Shown here: positions 27,336-35,382 of the stretch, piece after piece
How the letters are laid out: the number at the start of each line of letters is the position of its first letter
How positions within the stretch are numbered: the first letter of the stretch is position 1
NCBI RefSeq assembly: GCF_040396155.1
Contig: NZ_JBEBOY010000010.1
Coordinates: 34,743-98,742 of the forward strand
DNA length: 64,000 nt
Reading direction: 5' to 3'
DNA from: Tissierella praeacuta_A
GTDB taxonomy: Bacteria > Bacillota > Clostridia > Tissierellales > Tissierellaceae
The notes under the pieces: generated by a model
The model's database searches: none
What the model was told of the DNA's origin: nothing
What the model saw: the letters and a program-made list of their open reading frames with translations, nothing else
Translations under genes and position numbers: made by a program

Positions 27336-29204
27336 TTATTTTACCACATAAATATCTGAAAATTCCACATGTATCTTTTCAGAACAATATGTTTCTTCCC
27401 TATCCCTTACAATATTATCATCATCAACAACCCTATTTGGTAATTCTATTCTAAATTCACTACCTTTACCAAGCTGACTATTTACTGATATTGTCCCTTC
27501 ATGCAATTCTACTAAGGATTTAACCAAAGATAAACCAATACCTGAGCCTTCAACTCCTCTTCTAAGGGGATTCTCTACTTGAGCAAATCTATCGAAAATA
27601 ATCTCTAATTTATCCTTAGGAATTCCTATACCATTATCCTTCACAGCAATTATAACTTTTTCCTCTCTATCATAAATATTGACTTCAATCTTTCCACCTT
27701 TTTCTGTAAATTTAATTGCATTTGATAATAAATTCAGCATAATTCTTTCCATCATATCTATATCAAAGGCAACTACCTTTTCCTCTACATCTGTATCAAA
27801 TATAATACTAATATCCTTTAAATTCGTATACTCTACAATAGACATAGTTATATCCTCAATAACATTTACAATATCATTGTTATGTAATTTAAGATTAATA
27901 TGACTATTTTCAATTTTAGTTATATCAATAAAATTACTAATTAGTCTTAAAAGCCTATAACTATTTTGTTTCTGAATACCGATATATTTATTAAATAATT
28001 CATGAAATTCTTCTTGATCTTCTATATTGACACTTTCCAATAATTGTATACTGCCTAATATAATATTTAATGGCGTCTTAAACTCATGGGATATTGTAGC
28101 TAAAAAATTGGATTTTATATTATTATACTCCTCTGTCTCTTTTGCTTTTTGATTAAGAACTTCTACCATTTTATCGAATGCTTGTCCAACATCCCCAAAA
28201 ACATCATCTTCTCTAATGCCAGTCTTTACATTTAAATTTCCCATTTTAACCCTATATGCTGCTGATTTCAACTTATCAATTGATCTAATGAATCCACTGG
28301 ATATAGATATTGCTATAATAAAGGACATTATATAAATCAGGGCCACAATTGTTAAATTTTCCGTCCATGCTTGCCTTTCTTCTGCTAATATTTTTTCTAT
28401 AGGGGTAGCTACAAAGCTAACCCAACCAATCTCCTTAATAGGATAACAAACTCCCATCATTTCTCTTCCATCAAATTCTGAACGTTGGGAATAAATCTTA
28501 ATAATTTCTCCACCTAATGCCTTTCTTATGGGGGAATCTGCACTAGCTGTTTTTATTTTAGAAATCAACGAATTGCATCCATTGCGATATACGATATTTC
28601 CACCTTTATCTGCTATTCCCAATATACTTCCAGATCCTATTCTGTTTATAGAGAGAATATGTCTCATTTCATTGACCCCTATTGTATTTATAACTATGCC
28701 CTTTAATTCTTCATCAACACTAATTCCTCTAGCAATTGCTATTATTAGTGCACCATCAACATCGCTATATTCCAAGTTTCCTATTGCCTTTTCTTTTCCA
28801 GCCATGATTTCTTTAATAAATTCTCTTTCGCTTATATCTATAGCCATATTTCCTTCGTCTAATCCTGCAATTATTATTCCATCAGAATTTGCCCAATAAT
28901 AACCCATCTTAAATGGTTTATCTTCCAAAGCTATATTATTGAGATATCTCTTTATACCTTCTTTGCCGTTCCCAAAATGTGCAACTAAACCTTTTCCTAT
29001 TACATATTGATTAGACCATGTTCTTTCTAAAAAGTTCATAAATACTGTATCAATAGTCTCTGCATAGTCTTGACTTGTGTCTAATTCCATATGCATTCTT
29101 GTCTCTAAGTCCTTCCTTATATCTACAATCTTCAATATGGATAAAGGAATTAATGTAATAAAAATCAATAATACCAATTTCAACCTGATACGATTTATTT
29201 TCAA
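27336..29204 (-). CDS. Sensor histidine kinase with dCache sensor domain
   Basis: A 622-residue orphan kinase: helix (about 8-26), extracytoplasmic dCache-like domain (MGYYWANSDGIIIAGL, IAIARGISVDEELKGIVI), helix (about 283-303), HAMP, HisKA with FLATISHEFKTPLN (about 370) and a HATPase with VKDNGIGIP and GVEGSGIGLSLVKSLVE. A 35-residue acidic tail follows the ATPase. No response regulator is nearby, so its target must be elsewhere; NLATISHEFKTP-type kinases of this shape often feed sporulation phosphorelays in Clostridia (inference). Confidence 0.93.
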   Translation of the reverse strand: MKINRIRLKLVLLIFITLIPLSILKIVDIRKDLETRMHMELDTSQDYAETIDTVFMNFLERTWSNQYVIGKGLVAHFGNGKEGIKRYLNNIALEDKPFKMGYYWANSDGIIIAGLDEGNMAIDISEREFIKEIMAGKEKAIGNLEYSDVDGALIIAIARGISVDEELKGIVINTIGVNEMRHILSINRIGSGSILGIADKGGNIVYRNGCNSLISKIKTASADSPIRKALGGEIIKIYSQRSEFDGREMMGVCYPIKEIGWVSFVATPIEKILAEERQAWTENLTIVALIYIMSFIIAISISSGFIRSIDKLKSAAYRVKMGNLNVKTGIREDDVFGDVGQAFDKMVEVLNQKAKETEEYNNIKSNFLATISHEFKTPLNIILGSIQLLESVNIEDQEEFHELFNKYIGIQKQNSYRLLRLISNFIDITKIENSHINLKLHNNDIVNVIEDITMSIVEYTNLKDISIIFDTDVEEKVVAFDIDMMERIMLNLLSNAIKFTEKGGKIEVNIYDREEKVIIAVKDNGIGIPKDKLEIIFDRFAQVENPLRRGVEGSGIGLSLVKSLVELHEGTISVNSQLGKGSEFRIELPNRVVDDDNIVRDREETYCSEKIHVEFSDIYVVK

Positions 29205-29292
29205 TATTTATCCCCCTAAAATACCTAGTCATTTTAAAAACATTATAACAATACTTGCAATAATTGGCAACAATTGCCATACTAGGGTAAAG

Positions 29293-29321
29293 AATAAGAG
29301 CCACATAATGTGGCTCTTATT
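29293..29321 (-). terminator. Rho-independent terminator
   Basis: A 13-bp stem AATAAGAGCCACA/TGTGGCTCTTATT with a 3-nt loop immediately 3' of the stalk-domain gene. Confidence 0.75.
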
Positions 29322-29333
29322 TAAGAAATTATA

Positions 29334-30365
29334 TTATTGATTTATATTAATGGTTCCATTTTCAGTTATATTTACCTTCACTTTCAATATTTCATCTAAG
29401 AAATTAAGAGGAACATAGGTAGTGAAATCCTTCATTTCTGGTGATGCCCCTAACTTTACTTGCATCTTAGCAAAATTGTAATTATCTTCTCCAACAGTTA
29501 AAGCTGTCCATTGTGCCCCTTTTGTTAATTCAGCTGCTCTTTTTTGACCATCCCATTTTATTTCATATCCTAAGGCTTCAGATATTTGTCTAAGAGGAAC
29601 CATCATTATTTCTTTATCATTTTTATATAACGTTTTATCTAATGTAATTTCCTTTTCGTTTATAATAACCTTATCTAATACCATAACCTCTGGTTTTTCC
29701 TCTTCCTTATTATCTTTTTCCATTACAATTATTTTCTCTGGTGTTGTTTGAGCTGGAATACTCTTTGTCGATATGGTGTAGAAAACGATTAAATCTTTAT
29801 CTACTATATCTTCTTTTTCTATTTTATTTCCATCTTTGCCAACTATGACTGTATTCTCTGATGGATTTATCTTCAACATTCCATCAGAACTTACAAGCTC
29901 TTTGTCAAACTTTGATACATGAGTAAATACTGGCTCTTCACTTTCTCCTATTACAATAAGGTCTGGTGTTAATTGTGGAGGTATACTCATTGTCATTATA
30001 GTATTCTTAGAATAATATGCTGAAACTTTCATACCTTCCTTTAAACTATCCTTATCAATAAAATCTTTATCTTTATCATTTAAGAGAATAACCTCATCAT
30101 TAATGTGGAATAGCATTCCATTGTATGGATCACTTTCATCATTTTTTACTAATATTGATGTATTTTTTCCATCTTTATTTATTCCAACTATTTTTCCTTC
30201 AAATTTAATATACTCCTCTACCTTTGCTTCATCTATTTTTTCTAATGGTGCAGATATTGGAATTATCTTTTCTCCATCTAAATTATCATTAGCACTAGCC
30301 ACAAATGGACTTAGTGAAATACAAGTTGCCAATGACAACACTATATACTTTTTAGTCTTATTCAT
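29334..30365 (-). CDS. Secreted protein with copper amine oxidase N-terminal-like (stalk) domain
   Basis: A 343-residue exported protein with a cleavable signal (ending near ASAND). The middle holds two similar beta-rich segments with IPPQLTPDLIVIGE and IPAQTTPEKIIVME, an internal repeat. The C-terminal hundred residues are a classic stalk domain (VMVPLRQISEALGYEIKWDG, LNFLDEILKVKVN). Such domains anchor or display proteins at the clostridial cell surface; no enzymatic part is visible. RBS AAAGGAG. Confidence 0.82.
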   Translation of the reverse strand: MNKTKKYIVLSLATCISLSPFVASANDNLDGEKIIPISAPLEKIDEAKVEEYIKFEGKIVGINKDGKNTSILVKNDESDPYNGMLFHINDEVILLNDKDKDFIDKDSLKEGMKVSAYYSKNTIMTMSIPPQLTPDLIVIGESEEPVFTHVSKFDKELVSSDGMLKINPSENTVIVGKDGNKIEKEDIVDKDLIVFYTISTKSIPAQTTPEKIIVMEKDNKEEEKPEVMVLDKVIINEKEITLDKTLYKNDKEIMMVPLRQISEALGYEIKWDGQKRAAELTKGAQWTALTVGEDNYNFAKMQVKLGASPEMKDFTTYVPLNFLDEILKVKVNITENGTININQ

Positions 30366-30600
30366 TCTTATTCACTCCTTTTCTAATGTAAACTTATTAT
30401 ATCAGTAATTTATTTTAAAATGGTTACATTAGTTTTACAATTCTATTACATATATGTAAATCTTTGAAAATAAACTTTTATAAATATGTAATTGTAATAT
30501 ATGAATACCAATTGAATATTTTTAGGCTTTCCTTGTATTTTCAATAAAATAAGCATAGAATATATCTTATACACTAAAGCACACAATATTGGAGGTTATA

Positions 30601-31272
30601 ATGGATATTAAAATTATTTTTGAAGATGATGATATATTAGTAGTTGAAAAACCACCTAAAGTTCCTTGTCAATCTGATAAAACTTCTGATGAAGATATGA
30701 TGAGTCTTTTAAATAGGCCTTATCTTGGACTTATACATAGATTAGATAGACCCGTAGGAGGAGCTATGGTATACTCCAAAAATGAAAAAAATACTTCTTT
30801 TCTTTCTAGGGAAGTTTCTACTAGAAATCTATATAAGGAATATCTTGTAATAGTATGTGGTAAGCCTAAGAATAATGAGGGAGAATTAAGAGACTATTTA
30901 AAGAAACTTAGAACTATAAATATGAGTAAAGTAGTCGATAAAGGTACCAGTGGCTCAAAGGAAGCCATATTGGAATATAAAGTATTAAAATCAATAAATA
31001 CAGATGAATATGAAGATATAAGCTTACTTAAAATTATTCTAAAAACAGGACGTCATCACCAAATAAGGGTTCAGCTTTCTAATGCTGGTTTTCCTATATG
31101 GGGAGACAATAAATATAATAAAACCTTTGTAAAGAAAAAAGAATGGACTCAAATATCATTGTGGTCCTATAAAATAGGATTTTCTCATCCTAAAAACAAA
31201 AAATATGTATCATTTATTTCTCTGCCTTATGATGAATATCCTTGGGATAATTTTGATTTAAAAGAAATATAG
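30601..31272 (+). CDS. RluA-family pseudouridine synthase
   Basis: A 223-residue enzyme with catalytic Asp in GLIHRLDRPVGGAMVYSK (about 45-62), the KEYLVIVCG strand and the C-terminal LKTGRHHQIRVQLSNAG motif. Compared with RluD it lacks an N-terminal S4 domain, as in the TruC/RluA subset. ATG at 30601 lies 5 nt after GGAGG; an in-frame TTG at 30589 overlaps the site region. The target uridine in tRNA or 23S rRNA cannot be told. Confidence 0.9.
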   Translation: MDIKIIFEDDDILVVEKPPKVPCQSDKTSDEDMMSLLNRPYLGLIHRLDRPVGGAMVYSKNEKNTSFLSREVSTRNLYKEYLVIVCGKPKNNEGELRDYLKKLRTINMSKVVDKGTSGSKEAILEYKVLKSINTDEYEDISLLKIILKTGRHHQIRVQLSNAGFPIWGDNKYNKTFVKKKEWTQISLWSYKIGFSHPKNKKYVSFISLPYDEYPWDNFDLKEI

Positions 31273-31287
31273 AAATCAGAACAAAAA

Positions 31288-31329
31288 TAAACTTGTGCAA
31301 TATGAAATCTTCTAAACTGCACAAGTTTA
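31288..31329. terminator. Terminator between convergent genes
   Basis: A 12-bp stem TAAACTTGTGCA/TGCACAAGTTTA with an 18-nt loop, after the RluA gene and before the DUF364 remnant on the other strand. Confidence 0.65.
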
Positions 31330-31377
31330 ATACATTCTTTGAACACTGATGCCATTATATCTTCTATGGATTTCAGA

Positions 31378-31682
31378 TTATTTTGAGCAAAAGCAAATCC
31401 TCTCTAAGTTTTCTAGATAAGCTACTCCTGCTATGGTAGTCCCATAGAATAATGTAGGTTTTTTCGCTCCTAGAAAATCTACTATGGTACCGTTTGTTAT
31501 AGTACTTCCTGTAACTACTAATATATCTGCCCTTTTAAAAGAGGAAAATCTTTTCTTTCAGTTATTCCAATAGCCTCCTCTGGTGTTAATGTGTTTGTAG
31601 TAATAATAATATTTTCATCATATAAATTATTTTGTTTTACAATTGCTTCAATCTTTTGTTGTAATTGTATATAAAACTCCAT
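31378..31682 (-). pseudogene. DUF364 (putative heavy-metal chelation) gene with internal deletion
   Basis: ATG at 31682 behind AAGGTG opens MEFYIQLQQKIEAIV and continues to LTPEEAIG and ERKDFPLLKG, typical of the DUF364 N-terminal half, then stops at 31518. The next frame gives ADILVVTGSTITNGTIVDFL and FYGTTIAGVAYL, the family C-terminus, ending at 31378. About a hundred central residues are missing and the frame is shifted. DUF364 genes often accompany molybdate/tungstate or siderophore-type importers, matching its place behind the broken modBC. Confidence 0.75.
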
Positions 31683-31701
31683 TTTCTTTTCACCTTCTCT
31701 A

Positions 31702-32317
31702 TTATAATTTAAAATACTCAAATATAGTATTTAGATCTAACCTATTAGATATTTCATCTGCCTCCAGTACTTCTAGTAAACTTCCATTATTCATTATACC
31801 TATTCTATCTGCTAAAAATATAGCTTCTTCTATATCATGGGTAACATGTATTATTGTAGACTTAAACTCTTTATGTATATTTTTTAGCTCCTGCTGAAGA
31901 GTTGGCTTAATCATTATATCCAATGCACTTAGGGGTTCATCTAAGAGCAATATTTTAGGTGATATAATAATTGCTCTTGCCAGCGCAACTCTTTGTTTTT
32001 CCCCACCGCTAAGCTTATTTGGATATCTTTCTAAAAGATGCTCTATTTTTAGCATTGATACTAGCTTATACAATTTTTCTGATATAATCTTTTTATTCAC
32101 ACCTCTTATTTTAAGTCCAAATATTATATTATCCTCTACTGTCATGTGAGGGAATAGTTCATAGTCTTGGTATACAAATCCTATGCCCCTTTTTTCTGGA
32201 GGAAGAAAATTTATATCATTCTTATTATACAAAATATTCCCCTGAATTTATTTCTAGGTCTACATTATTTAGGAAAAATTTCCCTAATTTCAATTGTATA
32301 TTTTTTATCTCTAACAT
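31702..32317 (-). pseudogene. ModC-like molybdate/tungstate ABC ATPase with Walker A deleted
   Basis: ATG at 32317 (behind AGGAAAGGAA) gives MLEIKNIQLKLGKFFLNNVD and INSGEYFV, then a stop. Another frame resumes with LYNKNDINFLPPEKRGIGFV and runs through Q-loop (YQDYELFPH), signature LSGGEKQRVALARA, Walker B ILLLDEPLSALD and the switch His of IHVTHD to 31702. About 30-35 residues containing Walker A are missing and the frame is broken, so no working ATPase can be made. Confidence 0.85.
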
Positions 32318-32333
32318 AATATTTCCTTTCCTG

Positions 32334-32612
32334 TTAAATAGATTTTGACTTCTGTATTATTTCAACTAGAAACATAGATATTATAGATATAAAAATAAGT
32401 ATGGTTGCAACACCAATTGCAATATCTAAATCACCTGTTGACATATTCATAAATATTGCTGTAGGTATTACTTCTGTTCTCATACTTGTAACTTCAGCAA
32501 GCATAATCACCGCTCCGAATTCTCCTAATGCTCTTGACCAAACTATTATTGAAGAAGAAATCAGATACTTTCTTGATATTATCTTCATATAGTTTTCCAA
32601 TATAACTATCAC
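32334..32612 (-). pseudogene. ModB-like molybdate/tungstate ABC permease, C-terminal fragment
   Basis: Ninety-two codons match the last part of ModB/WtpB permeases: the EAA-loop region end, VWSRALGEFGAVIMLAEV, RTEVIPTAIFMNMSTGDLD and a final membrane helix. The N-terminal half (more than 120 residues) is absent and no solute-binding protein gene remains upstream. Order permease-ATPase-DUF364 shows one decayed import operon. Confidence 0.82.
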
Positions 32613-32733
32613 CCTAAATTCTCTAAATGATATTTAGTACTAGTTAATCAAATAAAATATTGAGATTTGAGTTCTGATATTAGTTTTATTGATAATATCA
32701 ATATCTAAAAATTTTATAGAGTATTACTTTCAT

Positions 32734-32778
32734 AAAAAGCAGAAAATCCTTTTTGATTTCAAGGATTTTCTGCTTTTT
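32734..32778 (-). terminator. Rho-independent terminator
   Basis: An 18-bp perfect stem (AAAAAGCAGAAAATCCTT and complement) with a 9-nt loop, downstream of the VOC-protein gene. Confidence 0.85.
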
Positions 32779-32806
32779 AATATTTTTTATAATTTATTTT
32801 TATATT

Positions 32807-33661
32807 TTACACTACCAATTTTATCAAATTATTAGATGGATCCTTTGTAAGTATATTGTTATCTTCTTCAATCACATCATAACCTAGATTCCTTAGATTA
32901 CTTACTATATTTTTCCTTGCATCCTTATCTGGAAATATTATAGTGTAATATTTCATGCCTGCAGAATTATCTGGCAAAGCTAAAGCATTCTTTCCGTTCC
33001 AAATATTTAGTCCTATATGGTGATGATATCCTCCTGATGAAATAAATAATGCTGAATTAGCCATTTCCATCATTAAATCAAATCCTAACCCATCACAATA
33101 AAATCTTCTTGCTTCATCTAAATCTCCTACATGTAAATGTATATGTCCTATTATAGTTTCTGGTGGAATTCCATTCCATTTTTCTTCACCAATCTCAAAT
33201 ATAATCCCATTATAATCTAAGGGCTCTGTTACCATATCTATTTGATTTCCTTTGTGTCTCCATTCTTTGCTATCCATATCCCTATATACTTCTATTCCAT
33301 TTCCATCTGGGTCTTCTAAGTATATAGCCTCACTAACCCCATGATTAGCACCACCAATTATAGGATACCCTGTTTCTCTTAGATGTTTTAAAAACAATCC
33401 TAAATAAAACCTACTTGGCAAAAGAAGGGCAAAATGATATATTCCAGTTCTTCTTGGTATCTTTGGTATCGCATCATCAGGCTCTGTTATTGTAACTATT
33501 GGATTAATCCCATCTGCTGTTAATATTATCTCTTTTTCTTTTTTATCTAATATTTTGAATCCTATTATCTCTGTATAGAATTCTATAGATTTTTTTATAT
33601 CCACTGTCCTTAATACTATCTGATTAACAAATATATTTGGTTTCTCATGAAATTTTGACAT
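32807..33661 (-). CDS. VOC-superfamily extradiol dioxygenase-like protein (CatE type)
   Basis: A 284-residue protein with two glyoxalase/VOC modules (about 10-125 and 165-284). Metal-ligand positions look kept: IYHFALLLPS, GIEVYRD with Glu, GHIHLHVGD with His. Bacillus subtilis CatE (catechol 2,3-dioxygenase) has this length and layout. A strict anaerobe would have little use for oxygen cleavage of catechol, so the true reaction may differ. It is monocistronic. Confidence 0.8.
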   Translation of the reverse strand: MSKFHEKPNIFVNQIVLRTVDIKKSIEFYTEIIGFKILDKKEKEIILTADGINPIVTITEPDDAIPKIPRRTGIYHFALLLPSRFYLGLFLKHLRETGYPIIGGANHGVSEAIYLEDPDGNGIEVYRDMDSKEWRHKGNQIDMVTEPLDYNGIIFEIGEEKWNGIPPETIIGHIHLHVGDLDEARRFYCDGLGFDLMMEMANSALFISSGGYHHHIGLNIWNGKNALALPDNSAGMKYYTIIFPDKDARKNIVSNLRNLGYDVIEEDNNILTKDPSNNLIKLVV

Positions 33662-33853
33662 AAAATCACCCTCATATTCTTAGTAAATATAATATACCCA
33701 ATAATATGTATTTAAATTATTTCAAACATAATAAATCCCATAGTATTTATAGCAAAATTATCCATCGTATAAACTAACCATAAGATATAAATTAAGAAAA
33801 GAAGCATCCTATATATTAGTCTTATTTTTTATTACTATTTATGTATGTTTACT

Positions 33854-34735
33854 CTATGAGTTTTTAAGATATTCTACAATCAATATATCTAACTTTTGAC
33901 TTAACTCCAATATCTTTACTTTATCCTTTTCAATAATTTGTTTGTTTAATTCACTCCTCAGTCCTTCAATCTGTTCACTTAATTCTTTTAAAGTATTAGT
34001 CTTTTCGTGTCTTATACCCTTCTTTATTTCTTTTTCTTTATATAAGTTTTTATCTGCTATTCTCATTATATCTTCCATATTATAATAACAATCATTAAAA
34101 GCTACTCCTGTACTAATTTGAACATCTATATTTTCTTCTATTACTTGTTTATAAATTCCCCTTCTAATTCTCTTTATTATTTCCTCTACAGTGTTTCTAT
34201 CTTGATTTAAAAGTAATATTATAAATTCATCTCCACCATATCTTATACCAATATCTTCTTTTCTTATACTATGCTGAATTGCTTGTCCAACTACTTTAAT
34301 AGCCTTATCCCCTTCTAAATGTCCGTAGATATCATTAATCTTTTTTAAATTATCTATATCAATTAATATTAAAGAGAAATCTTTGAATCTAATATTATGC
34401 CGAATCTTACTATTAATCTTCTCCCAATAATTTCTATTATATAAACCTGTCACACTATCTATTAATAAATTACTACAGTTATTGCATTTAGAAAATTTAG
34501 GAGTCATCATAATTATATAATGAATCTGATTATAAATATAAAATTTGTCAACACTTATAAAATAATTTATTGAAGTATAATTAATAGGTAAATCCGTAGA
34601 TAAATTCTCTAAAATATGCAGTTCTTTAAGGTAATCATAGGCTCTCTGATTACCAATATTACTATATTGAATTCTATGTTCCTGATTTATTATAATTTGA
34701 ATTAACTTGTTAGTTTCAAAGTTTCCTTTACACAT
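33854..34735 (-). CDS. Diguanylate cyclase (GGDEF) with C-terminal Spo0E-like phosphatase domain
   Basis: A 293-residue soluble protein. Residues 1-95 form an unrecognised N-terminal region ending in a CNNCSNL cysteine pair. The GGDEF domain follows (SVTGLYNRNYWEKI, LILIDIDNLKKINDIYGH, active site YGGDEF near 172) with an intact RxxD inhibitory site (RKED) five residues ahead of it. The last 45 residues (LSEQIEGLRSELNKQI, ILELSQKLDILIVEYL) match the Spo0E aspartyl-phosphatase signature SQxLD on a two-helix hairpin. Spo0E proteins dephosphorylate Spo0A. The ATG at 34735 lies 9 nt after GGAGG. Confidence 0.8.
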   Translation of the reverse strand: MCKGNFETNKLIQIIINQEHRIQYSNIGNQRAYDYLKELHILENLSTDLPINYTSINYFISVDKFYIYNQIHYIIMMTPKFSKCNNCSNLLIDSVTGLYNRNYWEKINSKIRHNIRFKDFSLILIDIDNLKKINDIYGHLEGDKAIKVVGQAIQHSIRKEDIGIRYGGDEFIILLLNQDRNTVEEIIKRIRRGIYKQVIEENIDVQISTGVAFNDCYYNMEDIMRIADKNLYKEKEIKKGIRHEKTNTLKELSEQIEGLRSELNKQIIEKDKVKILELSQKLDILIVEYLKNS

Positions 34736-34809
34736 TATCGTCATCCTCCAAATTTAAAATTTGTGCTTTATTAGAACATATCATTGTATAACTTCGGATA
34801 AAATACAAT

Positions 34810-34826
34810 TGTTCCAATAACGAACA
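34810..34826. promoter_or_regulatory. Candidate operator TGTTC-N7-GAACA upstream of XRE gene
   Basis: A palindrome with 5-bp arms lies just before the ribosome binding site of the XRE-type regulator gene and within the divergent region shared with the GGDEF gene. An identical-arm copy with the same 7-nt spacing lies right after the gene. Confidence 0.5.
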
Positions 34827-34842
34827 GAGAAGGTGATTTATT

Positions 34843-35088
34843 ATGAAATTAATATTAGATTCCGAGGAACGCAATATTGCAGGTTTTAGAGTAAAAACTG
34901 CAAGAATAAGAAATAACATGACACAAAAAGAACTTTCAGCAAAGCTTGAGACATTGGCTATTTACATTGACAGAGCTAGCATTTCTAAATTAGAGCAACG
35001 AAAAAGAATCATTACTGATATTGAATTAATGGGATTATCTCAAGTACTAAATGTCAGTGTCAATTGGCTTTTAGGGTTAGAAAAATAG
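34843..35088 (+). CDS. XRE/Cro-type helix-turn-helix regulator
   Basis: An 81-residue single-domain regulator. The HTH core is GFRVKTARIRNNMTQKELSA followed by IDRASISKLEQRKR and LSQVLNVSVNWLLGLEK, typical of SinR-like repressors. It is divergent from the GGDEF-Spo0E gene with only about 110 nt between them, so it may control both. The RBS is GAGAAGGTG. Flanking TGTTC-N7-GAACA palindromes are its likely binding sites. Confidence 0.85.
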   Translation: MKLILDSEERNIAGFRVKTARIRNNMTQKELSAKLETLAIYIDRASISKLEQRKRIITDIELMGLSQVLNVSVNWLLGLEK

Positions 35089-35092
35089 CATT

Positions 35093-35109
35093 TGTTCTAA
35101 TAAAGAACA
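35093..35109. promoter_or_regulatory. Second TGTTC-N7-GAACA palindrome, downstream of XRE gene
   Basis: Same arms and spacing as the upstream site, starting 4 nt after the stop codon. It could serve as an auxiliary operator for looping. Confidence 0.45.
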
Positions 35110-35319
35110 TTATATCATTTACCTTTATTGTTGTAAATACAACATCCATTCTATTATTACCTCTAATATTGCTTCATTTTTTATTCTACTCTTACCATTA
35201 GATAAATATAGCCTCTAATTTAATTAAACTTTTCTAAATCTTGTTATTTCAGCCTAGAATTGTTCTAAAAGTATGCTTAAATCTGAACCTGTTTATCTAT
35301 ACTAAAAATGCATAAAAAT

Positions 35320-35365
35320 AAAAGTAAAGTAGTAATCCATCTATGATTTTTACTACTTTACTTTT
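35320..35365 (-). terminator. Rho-independent terminator
   Basis: A 16-bp perfect stem (AAAAGTAAAGTAGTAA and complement) with a 14-nt loop, at the end of the peptide-importer operon. Confidence 0.8.
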
Positions 35366-35382
35366 ATACTAGTCTTTAAAAG

